DNA of 6,066 nt from Oscillibacter sp. (GCA_024404295.1 JAKSQE010000084.1:1-6066), one strand, 5' to 3'; positions 1 to 5,075 are shown, counted from the first letter of the stretch. Notes: generated by a model not told the origin, from the sequence alone. Numbers and translations are program-made.

Positions 1-167
1 GAAGCGGTGGCACAGACCAGAACACGGGTGTCACCATAGCCGACCATCACGGCGGCGTTGGCCAGTTCAGCCAGCTTGCCGACTTCCAGAGTCAGAGGAC
101 GGCCAGCCAGATCCATCTCATACTTGTGGTAACCGGGGAACTGGCGCTTGGTAATAATAGTTGACAT
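1..167 (-). CDS. pnp: Polyribonucleotide nucleotidyltransferase (PNPase), N-terminal fragment
   Basis: PNPase is a trimeric 3'-5' phosphorolytic exoribonuclease that degrades mRNA to nucleoside diphosphates and belongs to the RNA-turnover machinery. Only the first 55 codons are present; the gene continues past the left edge of the window. The translation begins MSTIITKRQFPGYHKYEMDL and continues through AGRPLTLEVGKLAELANAAV to GYGDTRVLVCATA. This is the start of the first RNase PH-like domain, with the typical 'G r L tLEvGKlA.qA.gavmv.yGdT.vLvta' pattern. The ATG at 165-167 is preceded on the minus strand by AAAAGGAGAG about 8 nt upstream, which fixes the start. It lies downstream of rpsO on the same strand, the widely conserved rpsO-pnp order. 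I see no convincing promoter of its own, so readthrough from rpsO is likely. Identification is firm from sequence and synteny. Confidence 0.93.
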   Translation of the reverse strand, partial: MSTIITKRQFPGYHKYEMDLAGRPLTLEVGKLAELANAAVMVGYGDTRVLVCATA

Positions 168-312
168 GGTTTTCTCTCCTTTTTAGAATTCATAAATTCC
201 GTATGGGAGCCAACCATTTAGCACTTGAAAACAAGCTCGGACAGCTTGTCCAAGTCCATTTTCAACTGCTAAAGGCTTATTTTGGCCCCACATACGCGCA
301 GGGTTAATAAAG
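168..312 (-). promoter_or_regulatory. pnp leader region containing a long imperfect hairpin (217-273)
   Basis: Non-coding stretch between the rpsO terminator stem and pnp. On the minus strand it contains a 57-nt stem-loop. Bases 217-223 pair with 267-273 (7 bp), there is one mismatch at 224/266, 225-231 pair with 259-265 (7 bp), then a 4x4 internal loop, and 236-243 pair with 247-254 (8 bp, one G-U in the minus-strand RNA) around a 3-nt loop. About 50 nt separate it from the pnp start codon. In Escherichia coli the pnp leader has a long hairpin cut by RNase III as part of PNPase autocontrol; the equivalent role here is inference from position and shape. I found no good -35/-10 pair in this interval. 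Confidence 0.55.
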
Positions 313-340
313 TGAGCGGCGCGGTGTACCGCGCCGCTCA
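313..340 (-). terminator. Probable intrinsic terminator or attenuator after rpsO
   Basis: Perfect 12-bp inverted repeat: TGAGCGGCGCGG (313-324), a 4-nt loop, and CCGCGCCGCTCA (329-340). Read on the minus strand it is preceded by an A-rich run (AGAAGAAACAA) and followed by CTTTATT, an imperfect U-rich tail. It sits about 120 nt past the rpsO stop codon and before pnp. Partial readthrough into pnp is expected given the gene order. The U-tract is weak, so the efficiency of termination is uncertain. Confidence 0.65.
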
Positions 341-458
341 TTGTTTCTTCTCTAATCTCTCCCGACGAAACAAGGTTTCGGAGGGAAGAGGAGGAGCAAG
401 GAAGCGTGCGAAGTTTTCCGCGAAGCGGGAAATGGAGCTTAGCGGACTTTGCGACAAC
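341..458 (-). other. Structured, pyrimidine-rich 3' region of rpsO
   Basis: This non-coding stretch follows the rpsO stop codon on the minus strand. It holds two small hairpins: 415-421 with 425-432 (7 bp, one bulged base) and 366-371 with 375-380 (6 bp, extended by 360-363 with 383-386 across a 2x2 mismatch). Between them, 380-405 is almost pure pyrimidine on the minus strand. No reading frame with a ribosome binding site was found. A role in mRNA 3'-end protection or in Rho loading is possible but not shown. Confidence 0.4.
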
Positions 459-725
459 TTACTTACGGATGCCCAGCTTGGCAATCAGAGCACGATAGCG
501 CTCGATATCCTTCTTCTGCAGGTAATCCAGCAGGCTGCGGCGCTTACCGACCATCTTCAGCAGACCACGGTTGGAGTGCTTGTCCTGGGGGTTGGCGCGC
601 ATATGCTCGGTCAGGATGTTGATACGCTCGGTGAGGATAGCGACCTGGACCTCGGGGGAACCAGTGTCGGTCTCGTGGGTACGGTTGGCCTCGATGACGG
701 CCGTCTTCTGATCTTTACGCAGCAT
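459..725 (-). CDS. rpsO: 30S ribosomal protein S15
   Basis: S15 is a primary binding protein of the small ribosomal subunit. It contacts the three-way junction of 16S rRNA helices 20-22 and helps form the B4 bridge to 23S rRNA. The 88-aa product starts MLRKDQKTAVIEANRTHETD and ends YRALIAKLGIRK. It has the usual family length (88-89 aa) and contains the hallmark segments TGSPEVQVAILTERI, HSNRGLLKMVGKRRSLLDYL and the C-terminal YRALI.LGIR. The frame stays open upstream to 836, but the ATG at 723-725 is chosen because AGGTGGA (734-740 on the complement) sits 8 nt before it and family homology begins exactly there. pnp follows downstream on the same strand. Upstream are a strong promoter and a structured leader suited to S15 autoregulation. 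Confidence 0.97.
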   Translation of the reverse strand: MLRKDQKTAVIEANRTHETDTGSPEVQVAILTERINILTEHMRANPQDKHSNRGLLKMVGKRRSLLDYLQKKDIERYRALIAKLGIRK

Positions 726-826
726 AGTGTGTTTCCACCTTTCAAAAATATTCCCCGCAAAACTGCGTCGTGGGAGTTGTGGACACTCCACCAAACGAAG
801 TCTTGGGGCATGCACGTTCGCGTGCT
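726..826 (-). promoter_or_regulatory. Structured rpsO leader, candidate S15 autoregulatory RNA
   Basis: About 100 nt of transcribed leader, read on the minus strand. Visible pairings are a hairpin at the very 5' end (821-825 with 812-816, CGAA loop); a closing helix 806-808 with 753-755; 795-798 with 768-771 enclosing GTGGA/TCCAC (787-791 with 779-783, 3-nt loop); and 764-767 with 756-759 (4-nt loop). The layout is a multibranch junction directly before the ribosome binding site. The GGTGGA of the internal hairpin (787-792) is identical to the ribosome binding site (734-739), so the TCCAC arm could pair with either copy. S15 represses its own translation through leader RNA in several bacteria; applying that here is inference. 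Confidence 0.5.
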
Positions 827-831
827 TGACA

Positions 832-860
832 AGCATAACACAGGATTTTCCTCTTGTAAA
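832..860 (-). promoter_or_regulatory. Sigma-A promoter of rpsO
   Basis: On the minus strand the -35 box is TTTACA (855-860) and the -10 box TATGCT (832-837), with an exact 17-nt spacer. Transcription would start near 825, giving a leader of about 100 nt before rpsO. This is the best promoter match upstream of the gene. Confidence 0.72.
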
Positions 861-917
861 GGGGATTTTCCGGAAAAAACCTATAAATAGTGAATAAAAT
901 CGGCAAAAAATAAGGGG

Positions 918-946
918 TTGACAAAAGAAATATTGTGTGATAGCCT
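918..946 (+). promoter_or_regulatory. Promoter of the GntR/ABC operon
   Basis: A perfect -35 TTGACA (918-923) is followed after 17 nt by a weak -10 TAGCCT (941-946) carrying an extended-TG element (938-939). The expected start site is near 953, inside the inverted repeat at 946-974. A strong -35 with a poor -10 fits a promoter under repressor control. It diverges from the rpsO promoter, with about 80 bp between the two -10 boxes and -35 boxes facing inward. Confidence 0.7.
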
Positions 947-974
947 AACTGTACTAATACGGTTAATACAGTTA
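946..974 (+). promoter_or_regulatory. Inverted-repeat operator, probably for the YtrA-family repressor
   Basis: Half-sites TAACTGTACTAA (946-957) and TTAATACAGTTA (963-974) match as an inverted repeat at 11 of 12 positions around a 5-bp centre. The GTA-CTAAT/TTAATAC core follows the AT-rich GT...AC dyads bound by GntR-family dimers. The repeat covers the predicted transcription start and touches the -10 box, so a bound repressor would block initiation. The presumed ligand is the product of the TTG-start GntR gene at 1211, implying autoregulation. Binding is inferred; the symmetry is directly visible. Confidence 0.7.
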
Positions 975-989
975 AAACGAAGGTGCAAT

Positions 990-1091
990 ATGAAACGATT
1001 GTTTGCAATGGGAATGGCGCTGCTTCTGTTGCCTGCTTTGGCAGGGTTGTGGCTGCTGTTGAAAAAGAAAAAGGAGCGTGGGGAGGAATGA
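990..1091 (+). CDS. 33-aa single-helix membrane microprotein
   Basis: First open frame of the GntR/ABC transcript, starting 37 nt after the predicted transcription start. The product is MKRLFAMGMALLLLPALAGL followed by WLLLKKKKERGEE. It has a short basic N-terminus, one hydrophobic segment at residues 4-24, then a strongly charged KKKKERGEE tail. AAGG (980-983) lies 6 nt before the ATG. The stop codon overlaps the ATG of the next small frame (ATGA at 1088-1091), which suggests translational coupling. I do not recognise a family. It could be a small regulator or subunit of the downstream transporter, or a leader peptide; position in the operon is the only functional clue. Compactness, the ribosome binding site and the coherent membrane topology argue that it is real. 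Confidence 0.6.
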   Translation: MKRLFAMGMALLLLPALAGLWLLLKKKKERGEE

Positions 1092-1093
1092 TC

Positions 1094-1174
1094 ATGTCCT
1101 TGATGATGTTACTGGGTGTTGCCGCTTGCGTGGTCGTGGTCGGCATCGTGATTGCCATTATTGCCCATAGATAA
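1094..1174 (+). CDS. 26-aa hydrophobic microprotein
   Basis: The product is MSLMMLLGVAACVVVVGIVI followed by AIIAHR: almost one continuous transmembrane helix (residues 3-23) with a short basic end. The start is ambiguous. ATG at 1094 has GGGAGG (1081-1086) 7 nt upstream and is preferred. ATG at 1088, adding Met-Ile, overlaps the stop of the preceding microprotein but is only 1 nt from that site and 11 nt from AAGGAG at 1071-1076. It ends 36 nt before the GntR gene. Function is unknown. A tandem pair of single-helix proteins at the head of an ABC operon might act on the transporter or sense the membrane; that is inference. A spurious frame cannot be excluded at this length. Confidence 0.5.
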   Translation: MSLMMLLGVAACVVVVGIVIAIIAHR

Positions 1175-1210
1175 ATCCCCTCCAAAAAAATCGGGAAAGG
1201 AGAACACGGT

Positions 1211-1576
1211 TTGCTGACATTGAATTATCGGGATTCCCGTCCCATTTACGAACAAATTAAAGACGGACTGCGTAAAATGATCGTCACCGGCGCCATGGCG
1301 CAGGATGAAAAGCTTCCCTCCGTGCGTGCGCTGGCGACTCAGCTGAGTATCAATCCCAACACCATCCAGCGGGCGTACAACGAACTGGAAAACGAGGGCT
1401 ACATCTATTCCGTGGCCGGCAAAGGCAGCTTCGTCAGCGGCACCGCTGACGCTGACGCGGCACGCCGCGTCAGCTTAAAAGCAGATGTGACCGCATTGCT
1501 GAACGAGCTGCGCTATCTGGGCGTCACGGCGGAAGAAGTCATGACGCTGATCAAGGAGGTATACGAGCATGATTGA
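1211..1576 (+). CDS. GntR-family transcriptional regulator, YtrA subfamily
   Basis: A 121-aa DNA-binding regulator, the usual YtrA-subfamily length: a winged helix-turn-helix with only two short C-terminal helices instead of a ligand-binding domain. Residues 10-76 form the wHTH with RPIYEQIKDGLRKMI, the LPSVRALA segment (35-42), recognition helix NPNTIQRAYNELENEGY (48-64) and the wing GKGSFVSG (70-77). Residues 83-119 supply the dimerisation helices. The start is TTG at 1211: AAAGGAG (1196-1202) is 8 nt upstream and homology begins at residue 3. The gene overlaps the ABC ATPase by 8 nt (ATGATTGA), so the two are co-translated. YtrA-type proteins usually repress their own ABC operon, and the dyad at 946-974 is the obvious operator. 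In relatives, induction is often linked to cell-envelope-active antibiotics; the signal here is unknown. Confidence 0.93.
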   Translation: MLTLNYRDSRPIYEQIKDGLRKMIVTGAMAQDEKLPSVRALATQLSINPNTIQRAYNELENEGYIYSVAGKGSFVSGTADADAARRVSLKADVTALLNELRYLGVTAEEVMTLIKEVYEHD

Positions 1577-2465
1577 AGTAAAAAACGTCACGAAGACCTT
1601 TGATGGCTTTACAGCCCTGAACGATACCACACTGACTGTTCCTGTGGGGGCTGTCTATGGCCTGGTTGGCCCCAATGGCGCCGGCAAGTCCACGATCATC
1701 CGTCATCTGACCGGCATTTACCGTCAGGACAGTGGCAGTGTGCAGATCGATGGGCAGGACGTGTGGGAGAACGCTGCCCTCAAGAGCCGCATCGCCGTGA
1801 TTCCCGATGATTGGTACTATTTCAATACGGCTACTATTAAGGATATGATGGCCTTTTATAAAGGAATGTATCCCAAATTTTCTATGGAACGCTATGAAAA
1901 GCTGAAAGAGGTCTTTGCCATCGACGAAAAACGTCCCATTCGTCGCCTGTCCAAAGGTATGCAAAAGCAGGCGGCTTTCTGGCTGGCGCTGTCCACCATG
2001 CCGGACTATCTGATTCTGGACGAACCGGTGGATGGTCTCGATCCTGTGATGCGCCGTCAGGTTTGGAGCTTGATGATGGGCGATGTGGCGGAGCGTGGTA
2101 CCACCGTGCTGGTTTCCTCCCACAACCTGCGTGAGTTAGAGGACGTCTGCGACCATGTTGGCATTATGGACCACGGTCATGTGCTGCTGGAACGCTCTTT
2201 GGCACAGTTGCAGGATAACATGGTGAAAATGCAGGTGGTCTTTGCTGACGGCATGCATGAAGTGCCTGCCGATCTTCCGGTGCTTCACACCAGTAAGCTG
2301 GGCCGCATCCATACCCTTATTATGCGCATGAATGCGGAGGAGGCCACCAACCGTCTGGCGGTTTACAACCCCATTCTGGTGGATGCCGTTCCTCTGACTT
2401 TGGAAGAGATCTTTATTTATGAATTGGGAGGTGCAGATTATGCAGTCAAAGACATCGTTCTTTAA
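1569..2465 (+). CDS. ABC transporter ATP-binding protein
   Basis: The 298-aa nucleotide-binding subunit, cytoplasmic, driving the permease encoded next. Walker A is GPNGAGKST (34-42), the signature loop is LSKGM (127-131), Walker B is YLILDEP (147-153) followed by the D-loop GLDP (156-159), and the switch histidine is in SSHNL (183-187). The signature departs from LSGGQ, and the Q-loop region reads IPDDWYYF (78-85) with Asp where Gln is usual. Such changes are common in YtrB-like ATPases as far as I recall. Residues 215-298 form a C-terminal extension of the drug/bacitracin-type ATPase class. AAGGAGGT (1553-1560) is 8 nt before the ATG. It overlaps the regulator by 8 nt and the permease by 26 nt, as expected for a tightly coupled operon. 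The cargo cannot be read from sequence. Confidence 0.95.
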   Translation: MIEVKNVTKTFDGFTALNDTTLTVPVGAVYGLVGPNGAGKSTIIRHLTGIYRQDSGSVQIDGQDVWENAALKSRIAVIPDDWYYFNTATIKDMMAFYKGMYPKFSMERYEKLKEVFAIDEKRPIRRLSKGMQKQAAFWLALSTMPDYLILDEPVDGLDPVMRRQVWSLMMGDVAERGTTVLVSSHNLRELEDVCDHVGIMDHGHVLLERSLAQLQDNMVKMQVVFADGMHEVPADLPVLHTSKLGRIHTLIMRMNAEEATNRLAVYNPILVDAVPLTLEEIFIYELGGADYAVKDIVL

Positions 2466-4434
2466 TGGAACCATTTTCAAGAAAAATCTGACCCGCTACT
2501 GGCCTCTCTGGGGTATGGCCTCCTTTGGCGGCGCACTGTTCCCACTGGCTATGCTGGTCAATCTGCTGCACGGTTCCAACGCCTTCCGCATGGAACCGCT
2601 GGAAATGCGGGAAATCTATTTTAATGTGCTGACCTACGCTGTTCCGGTCATCTCGATCGTCTATGCAATCCTCTGCGCGCTGGCTGTGTGGGGTTACCTG
2701 TATAACGCCCGCAGCGTGGGCATGATGCATACCATCCCTGTGAAACGAGACAGTTTATTCGTGACCAACGTCCTTTCCGGCCTGACCATGATGGCCATTC
2801 CTTATGCCGTGACAGGAATTTTGGTGGTGCTGGTGAGCCTGGCAGCCGGTTCGTTTGACGGTCTTGGCACCTTGGTAACTGTCGGCGGTGTGATTTGCGA
2901 CAGCGTATGCTTCTTTGGCCTTGCCACCCTCTGCGCCATGGTGGTGGGCAATGTGGTTGCCCTGCCTGCGGTGTATGCGCTGCTGAACTTCATTGCTGTG
3001 CTGACGGATGCAACTATTAACCTCTTGGCGCAGGGTTTCATTTTCGGCCTGAATGGCAGTTATTCTGGCCAGTTTGAGTGGCTCAGCCCGGTTGTCTATC
3101 TGATGAAGAAGGTTAGTGCCGATTGTGAGTATGGGCAAATCAAAGAGATCAACAACATCGAGCAGTATTATTACACCTCAAAGCTGACCTCTGTTACGCT
3201 GGAAAACGGCTATATTCTGGCAATCTACGGCGCAGTGGGTGTTGCCCTGTTGGTGGCTGCCTACTTCCTGTACCGCAATCGCCGCAGCGAGTCTGCCGGC
3301 GATGTCGTCTCCGTCAAGGCGCTGAAGCCTGTGTTCCGCTACGGTGTAGCGTTCTACGCTGCTATGCTGGGCGGCAGACTGCTGTATGCCCTGTTTGTGG
3401 AGTCCTATGATTACAGCGATGTTCTCAGGGTGGCACCCTTGTCCGTCTGCATGTTTGTGGCGGGAGCCATCGGTTACTATGCTGCCAGTATGCTGCTGGC
3501 GAAGTCTGCCCGCGTGTTCACGAAAAAGAGCCTCATCGGCCTTGCTGCTGTGGCGGTAGGCTGCGTGGCAATGTGTATTACGATGGGCTATGACCTGTTG
3601 GGTATCAGCCGCAGAGTGCCTACGGCCGATAGTATCGAAACGCTGACTGTCTATGTAGCGGAGAATAACTATAATTTGAGAGGCGGACAGGACGAGGAAC
3701 TTATCGAAGCCGTCCGTAAGATGCACCAAACCCTTGTAAACCAACAGGAGAGAGCAAAGCAAAATAGCAAGGAGCGCTGTTTTGAAACGAATGGAAAAGT
3801 GGCCTTTACCTACCTGACGTTAGAGTATCGACTGAAAAGTGGGTTGAACGTCCAGCGCCGATACAACCTGTATTTATCTGAGGATGTTATGGCTCTTGAC
3901 CCTGACAGCTACGATGCTGCTATCGATGAACTGGTCAACAGTCCCGCTATGCGGCAGCGCCGTATTCATGCTGACGACGGTGCGAAAGTCACCGGCGGCT
4001 GGGTCAATTCTTATAATGGAAATGGTTTTGATCTGAATGAACGGGAAGCCCAGGCACTATTGGATGTCCTGAAGCAGGATGCCGCTGAAGGTACCTGGGG
4101 TACTTATGACTGGTTTGACCGCGACTATGAGACGGCCTATGCTGTGGATCTGGATCTGGAGTTCCAAATCGTGGATTCGGATGGCCGCACCCATTACGAC
4201 TATATCAATATCGTGATCTGGCCGGAGATGGATCATTTAACCGGCAAACTGCTGGAACTGGGTCTGGCAGAGCCGGAGGATCTGATCAGCCGTCATGAGT
4301 ATGACGAGCGGTTCAATTGGGGCTATTACGATAAAGACCCGGAAGTGGAAGCCATGTTAAACGCCTATTCCAAGGCCGCTACGGAAACCGTCATCGGCGG
4401 TGCCTATGCGACTACGTCCGTGGTAGTGGGTTGA
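2440..4434 (+). CDS. ABC transporter permease with large soluble C-terminal domain
   Basis: A 664-aa integral membrane partner of the preceding ATPase. The frame is open from an ATG at 2419, but the ATG at 2440 is chosen because GGGAGGTG (2426-2433) is 6 nt upstream of it; this gives MQSKTSFFNGTIFKKNLTRY. Hydrophobic segments lie at about residues 24-43, 66-88, 107-135, 145-168, 171-197, 257-277, 301-319, 331-353 and 364-385. That is roughly nine helices, with a soluble insert at 200-255. From about 390 to 664 there is a hydrophilic, Asp/Tyr-rich domain with no further membrane span until a mildly hydrophobic end. The N-terminal part resembles Clostridia permeases paired with YtrA/YtrB-type genes. 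The C-terminal domain is not one I can name. Both the fused domain and the single permease gene suggest one polypeptide forming a homodimer with the ATPase; that is inference. Confidence 0.88.
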   Translation: MQSKTSFFNGTIFKKNLTRYWPLWGMASFGGALFPLAMLVNLLHGSNAFRMEPLEMREIYFNVLTYAVPVISIVYAILCALAVWGYLYNARSVGMMHTIPVKRDSLFVTNVLSGLTMMAIPYAVTGILVVLVSLAAGSFDGLGTLVTVGGVICDSVCFFGLATLCAMVVGNVVALPAVYALLNFIAVLTDATINLLAQGFIFGLNGSYSGQFEWLSPVVYLMKKVSADCEYGQIKEINNIEQYYYTSKLTSVTLENGYILAIYGAVGVALLVAAYFLYRNRRSESAGDVVSVKALKPVFRYGVAFYAAMLGGRLLYALFVESYDYSDVLRVAPLSVCMFVAGAIGYYAASMLLAKSARVFTKKSLIGLAAVAVGCVAMCITMGYDLLGISRRVPTADSIETLTVYVAENNYNLRGGQDEELIEAVRKMHQTLVNQQERAKQNSKERCFETNGKVAFTYLTLEYRLKSGLNVQRRYNLYLSEDVMALDPDSYDAAIDELVNSPAMRQRRIHADDGAKVTGGWVNSYNGNGFDLNEREAQALLDVLKQDAAEGTWGTYDWFDRDYETAYAVDLDLEFQIVDSDGRTHYDYINIVIWPEMDHLTGKLLELGLAEPEDLISRHEYDERFNWGYYDKDPEVEAMLNAYSKAATETVIGGAYATTSVVVG

Positions 4435-4443
4435 GAAAATTTT

Positions 4444-4476
4444 GCTTGCGGCGGGAACAAAATGCCCGCCGCAAGC
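4444..4476 (+). repeat. Perfect 12-bp GC-rich stem-loop without U-tract
   Basis: GCTTGCGGCGGG (4444-4455) and CCCGCCGCAAGC (4465-4476) are perfect complements around a 9-nt A-rich loop, starting 10 nt after the permease stop codon. The plus-strand sequence after it is GTCAAACCAAG, not a U-tract, so it is a poor intrinsic terminator in the operon direction. It more likely protects the 3' end of the permease message, or reduces expression of the next gene. It is the main content of the 82-nt gap before the 56-aa gene. Confidence 0.6.
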
Positions 4477-4516
4477 GTCAAACCAAGTATAGAGCGCAAC
4501 GAAAGGAGTCTTCAGC

Positions 4517-4687
4517 ATGGAAAGAAGCGCAGCAAAAGAGCCTGTCTGGCGGCTCTGGGTGGATACCAAGCGCCGTATTGTGTCCTTCCACAAGGAGGAG
4601 GGCGCACAGTTGATGGAGTTCCGCAGCCGAGAACTGTTCCTCCGCTGTGTGGATGAATACACGACGAAGCTGTATAAATATCAATGA
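4517..4687 (+). CDS. Conserved-looking 56-aa protein of unknown function
   Basis: The product begins MERSAAKEPVWRLWVDTKRR, continues IVSFHKEEGAQLMEFRSREL and ends FLRCVDEYTTKLYKYQ. It is soluble and rich in charged and aromatic residues, with no signal peptide, membrane segment or cysteine pair. The alternation in WRLWVDTKRRIVSF looks like two beta strands, followed by an amphipathic helix through about residues 36-48. AAAGGAG (4502-4508) lies 8 nt before the ATG, an ideal spacing, and the stop codon is 1 nt before a terminator stem, so the gene is very probably real. It shares the transcript of the ABC operon or is separated from it by the stem-loop at 4444-4476. I have a vague memory of similar short proteins in gut Clostridia but no function to assign. 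Confidence 0.78.
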   Translation: MERSAAKEPVWRLWVDTKRRIVSFHKEEGAQLMEFRSRELFLRCVDEYTTKLYKYQ

Positions 4688-4688
4688 A

Positions 4689-4710
4689 AAAAGCGGCATT
4701 CGCCGCTTTT
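4689..4710 (+). terminator. Intrinsic terminator of the ABC/56-aa unit
   Basis: Stem AAAAGCGGC (4689-4697) and GCCGCTTTT (4702-4710) with a 4-nt ATTC loop, ending in a short U-run. It immediately follows the stop codon at 4685-4687. The A-flank and U-flank make it potentially bidirectional. The next promoter's -35 box starts 5 bp later. Confidence 0.82.
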
Positions 4711-4714
4711 GTCA

Positions 4715-4742
4715 TTGACAAACCGCAAAAGTGTGTTATGAT
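4715..4742 (+). promoter_or_regulatory. Promoter of the ileS T-box transcript
   Basis: -35 TTGACA (4715-4720, perfect consensus) and -10 TATGAT (4737-4742, five of six consensus) are separated by 16 nt, with an extended-TG element at 4734-4735. Transcription should begin near 4749, giving a leader of about 325 nt before ileS. This is the strongest promoter in the window. Confidence 0.82.
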
Positions 4743-4748
4743 AACCAG

Positions 4749-5032
4749 TAATTGAACAGTTTGGCGTAGATAAGGACGAGTAGTTCGCAGTCTCCTGTGC
4801 AGAGAGCCGTCGTTTGGTGCAAGACGGACAGCGAAGACGAATGAAAATCACCTTGGAGCCTCCCTCCGAAAGCCATTGCTCAGTAAGAGCGGACGATTGA
4901 CACCCGTTACCGTGTCAGCCTGTGATAGCAGGCGCTGAGCGGTCATGGCCGAAAGGCATGGCAACCGAGAGTGGTACCGCAGAGTGTGTTTCGCACTTTG
5001 TCTCTTGCATGAGACAAGGTGCTTTTTATTTT
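4749..5032 (+). promoter_or_regulatory. T-box riboswitch sensing uncharged tRNA-Ile
   Basis: This leader binds tRNA-Ile and lets transcription continue into ileS when the tRNA is uncharged. Stem I shows GATAAGGACGAGTA near its base, the AGAGAG bulge (4801-4806) and the distal loop GGTGCAAGAC (4816-4825). The specifier loop AATGAAAATCACC (4840-4852) carries the isoleucine codon ATC at 4847-4849. Central stems include TGACAC/GTGTCA around CCGTTACC, GCCTG/CAGGC, and GCTCAG/CTGAGC. The T-box AGAGTGGTACCGC is at 4968-4980; its TGGT (4972-4975) is complementary to the ACCA end of tRNA-Ile. The antiterminator can form by GCAGAGTG (4979-4986) pairing with 4994-5001 and GAGA (4967-4970) with TCTC (5001-5004), sharing bases with the terminator. 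All the pieces of a standard transcriptional T-box are present. Confidence 0.93.
4993..5032 (+). terminator. T-box-controlled terminator
   Basis: GCACTTTGTCTC (4993-5004) pairs with GAGACAAGGTGC (5011-5022), 12 bp with one G-U, around a 6-nt loop, followed by TTTTTATTTTG (5023-5033). Its 5' arm overlaps the 3' strand of the antiterminator, so the two structures exclude each other. This is the off-state of the ileS riboswitch. Confidence 0.92.
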
Positions 5033-5075
5033 GTTCTCTAATACATTTTATAATAGATACAAGGAGGAAACAGAT

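Noticed and set aside
459..836. Extended 125-aa version of S15 starting at 836
   Set aside because: The extra N-terminal 37 residues overlap the rpsO -10 box and leader, and S15 homology begins at the ATG at 725, which has the ribosome binding site.
282..890. Plus-strand open frame of 202 codons covering the rpsO region
   Set aside because: It is antisense to rpsO and its leader and terminator, with no ribosome binding site or recognisable domain.
742..1185. Minus-strand open frame of 147 codons across the divergent promoter region
   Set aside because: It crosses the rpsO promoter and leader and the GntR operator, and its hydrophobic part is the reverse of the microprotein frames.
2419..2439. 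Upstream ATG for the permease at 2419
   Set aside because: It adds seven residues but has no ribosome binding site; GGGAGGTG is positioned for the ATG at 2440.
1551..3762. Several minus-strand open frames of 79-194 codons opposite the ABC ATPase and permease
   Set aside because: All are antisense to well-supported genes, have His/Gln-rich shadow composition and lack convincing ribosome binding sites.
4431..4656. Alternative plus-strand frames over the permease end and the stem-loop (4431-4613, 4462-4656)
   Set aside because: They start inside or before the stem-loop without a ribosome binding site, whereas the 4517 ATG has a perfect one and a sensible protein.
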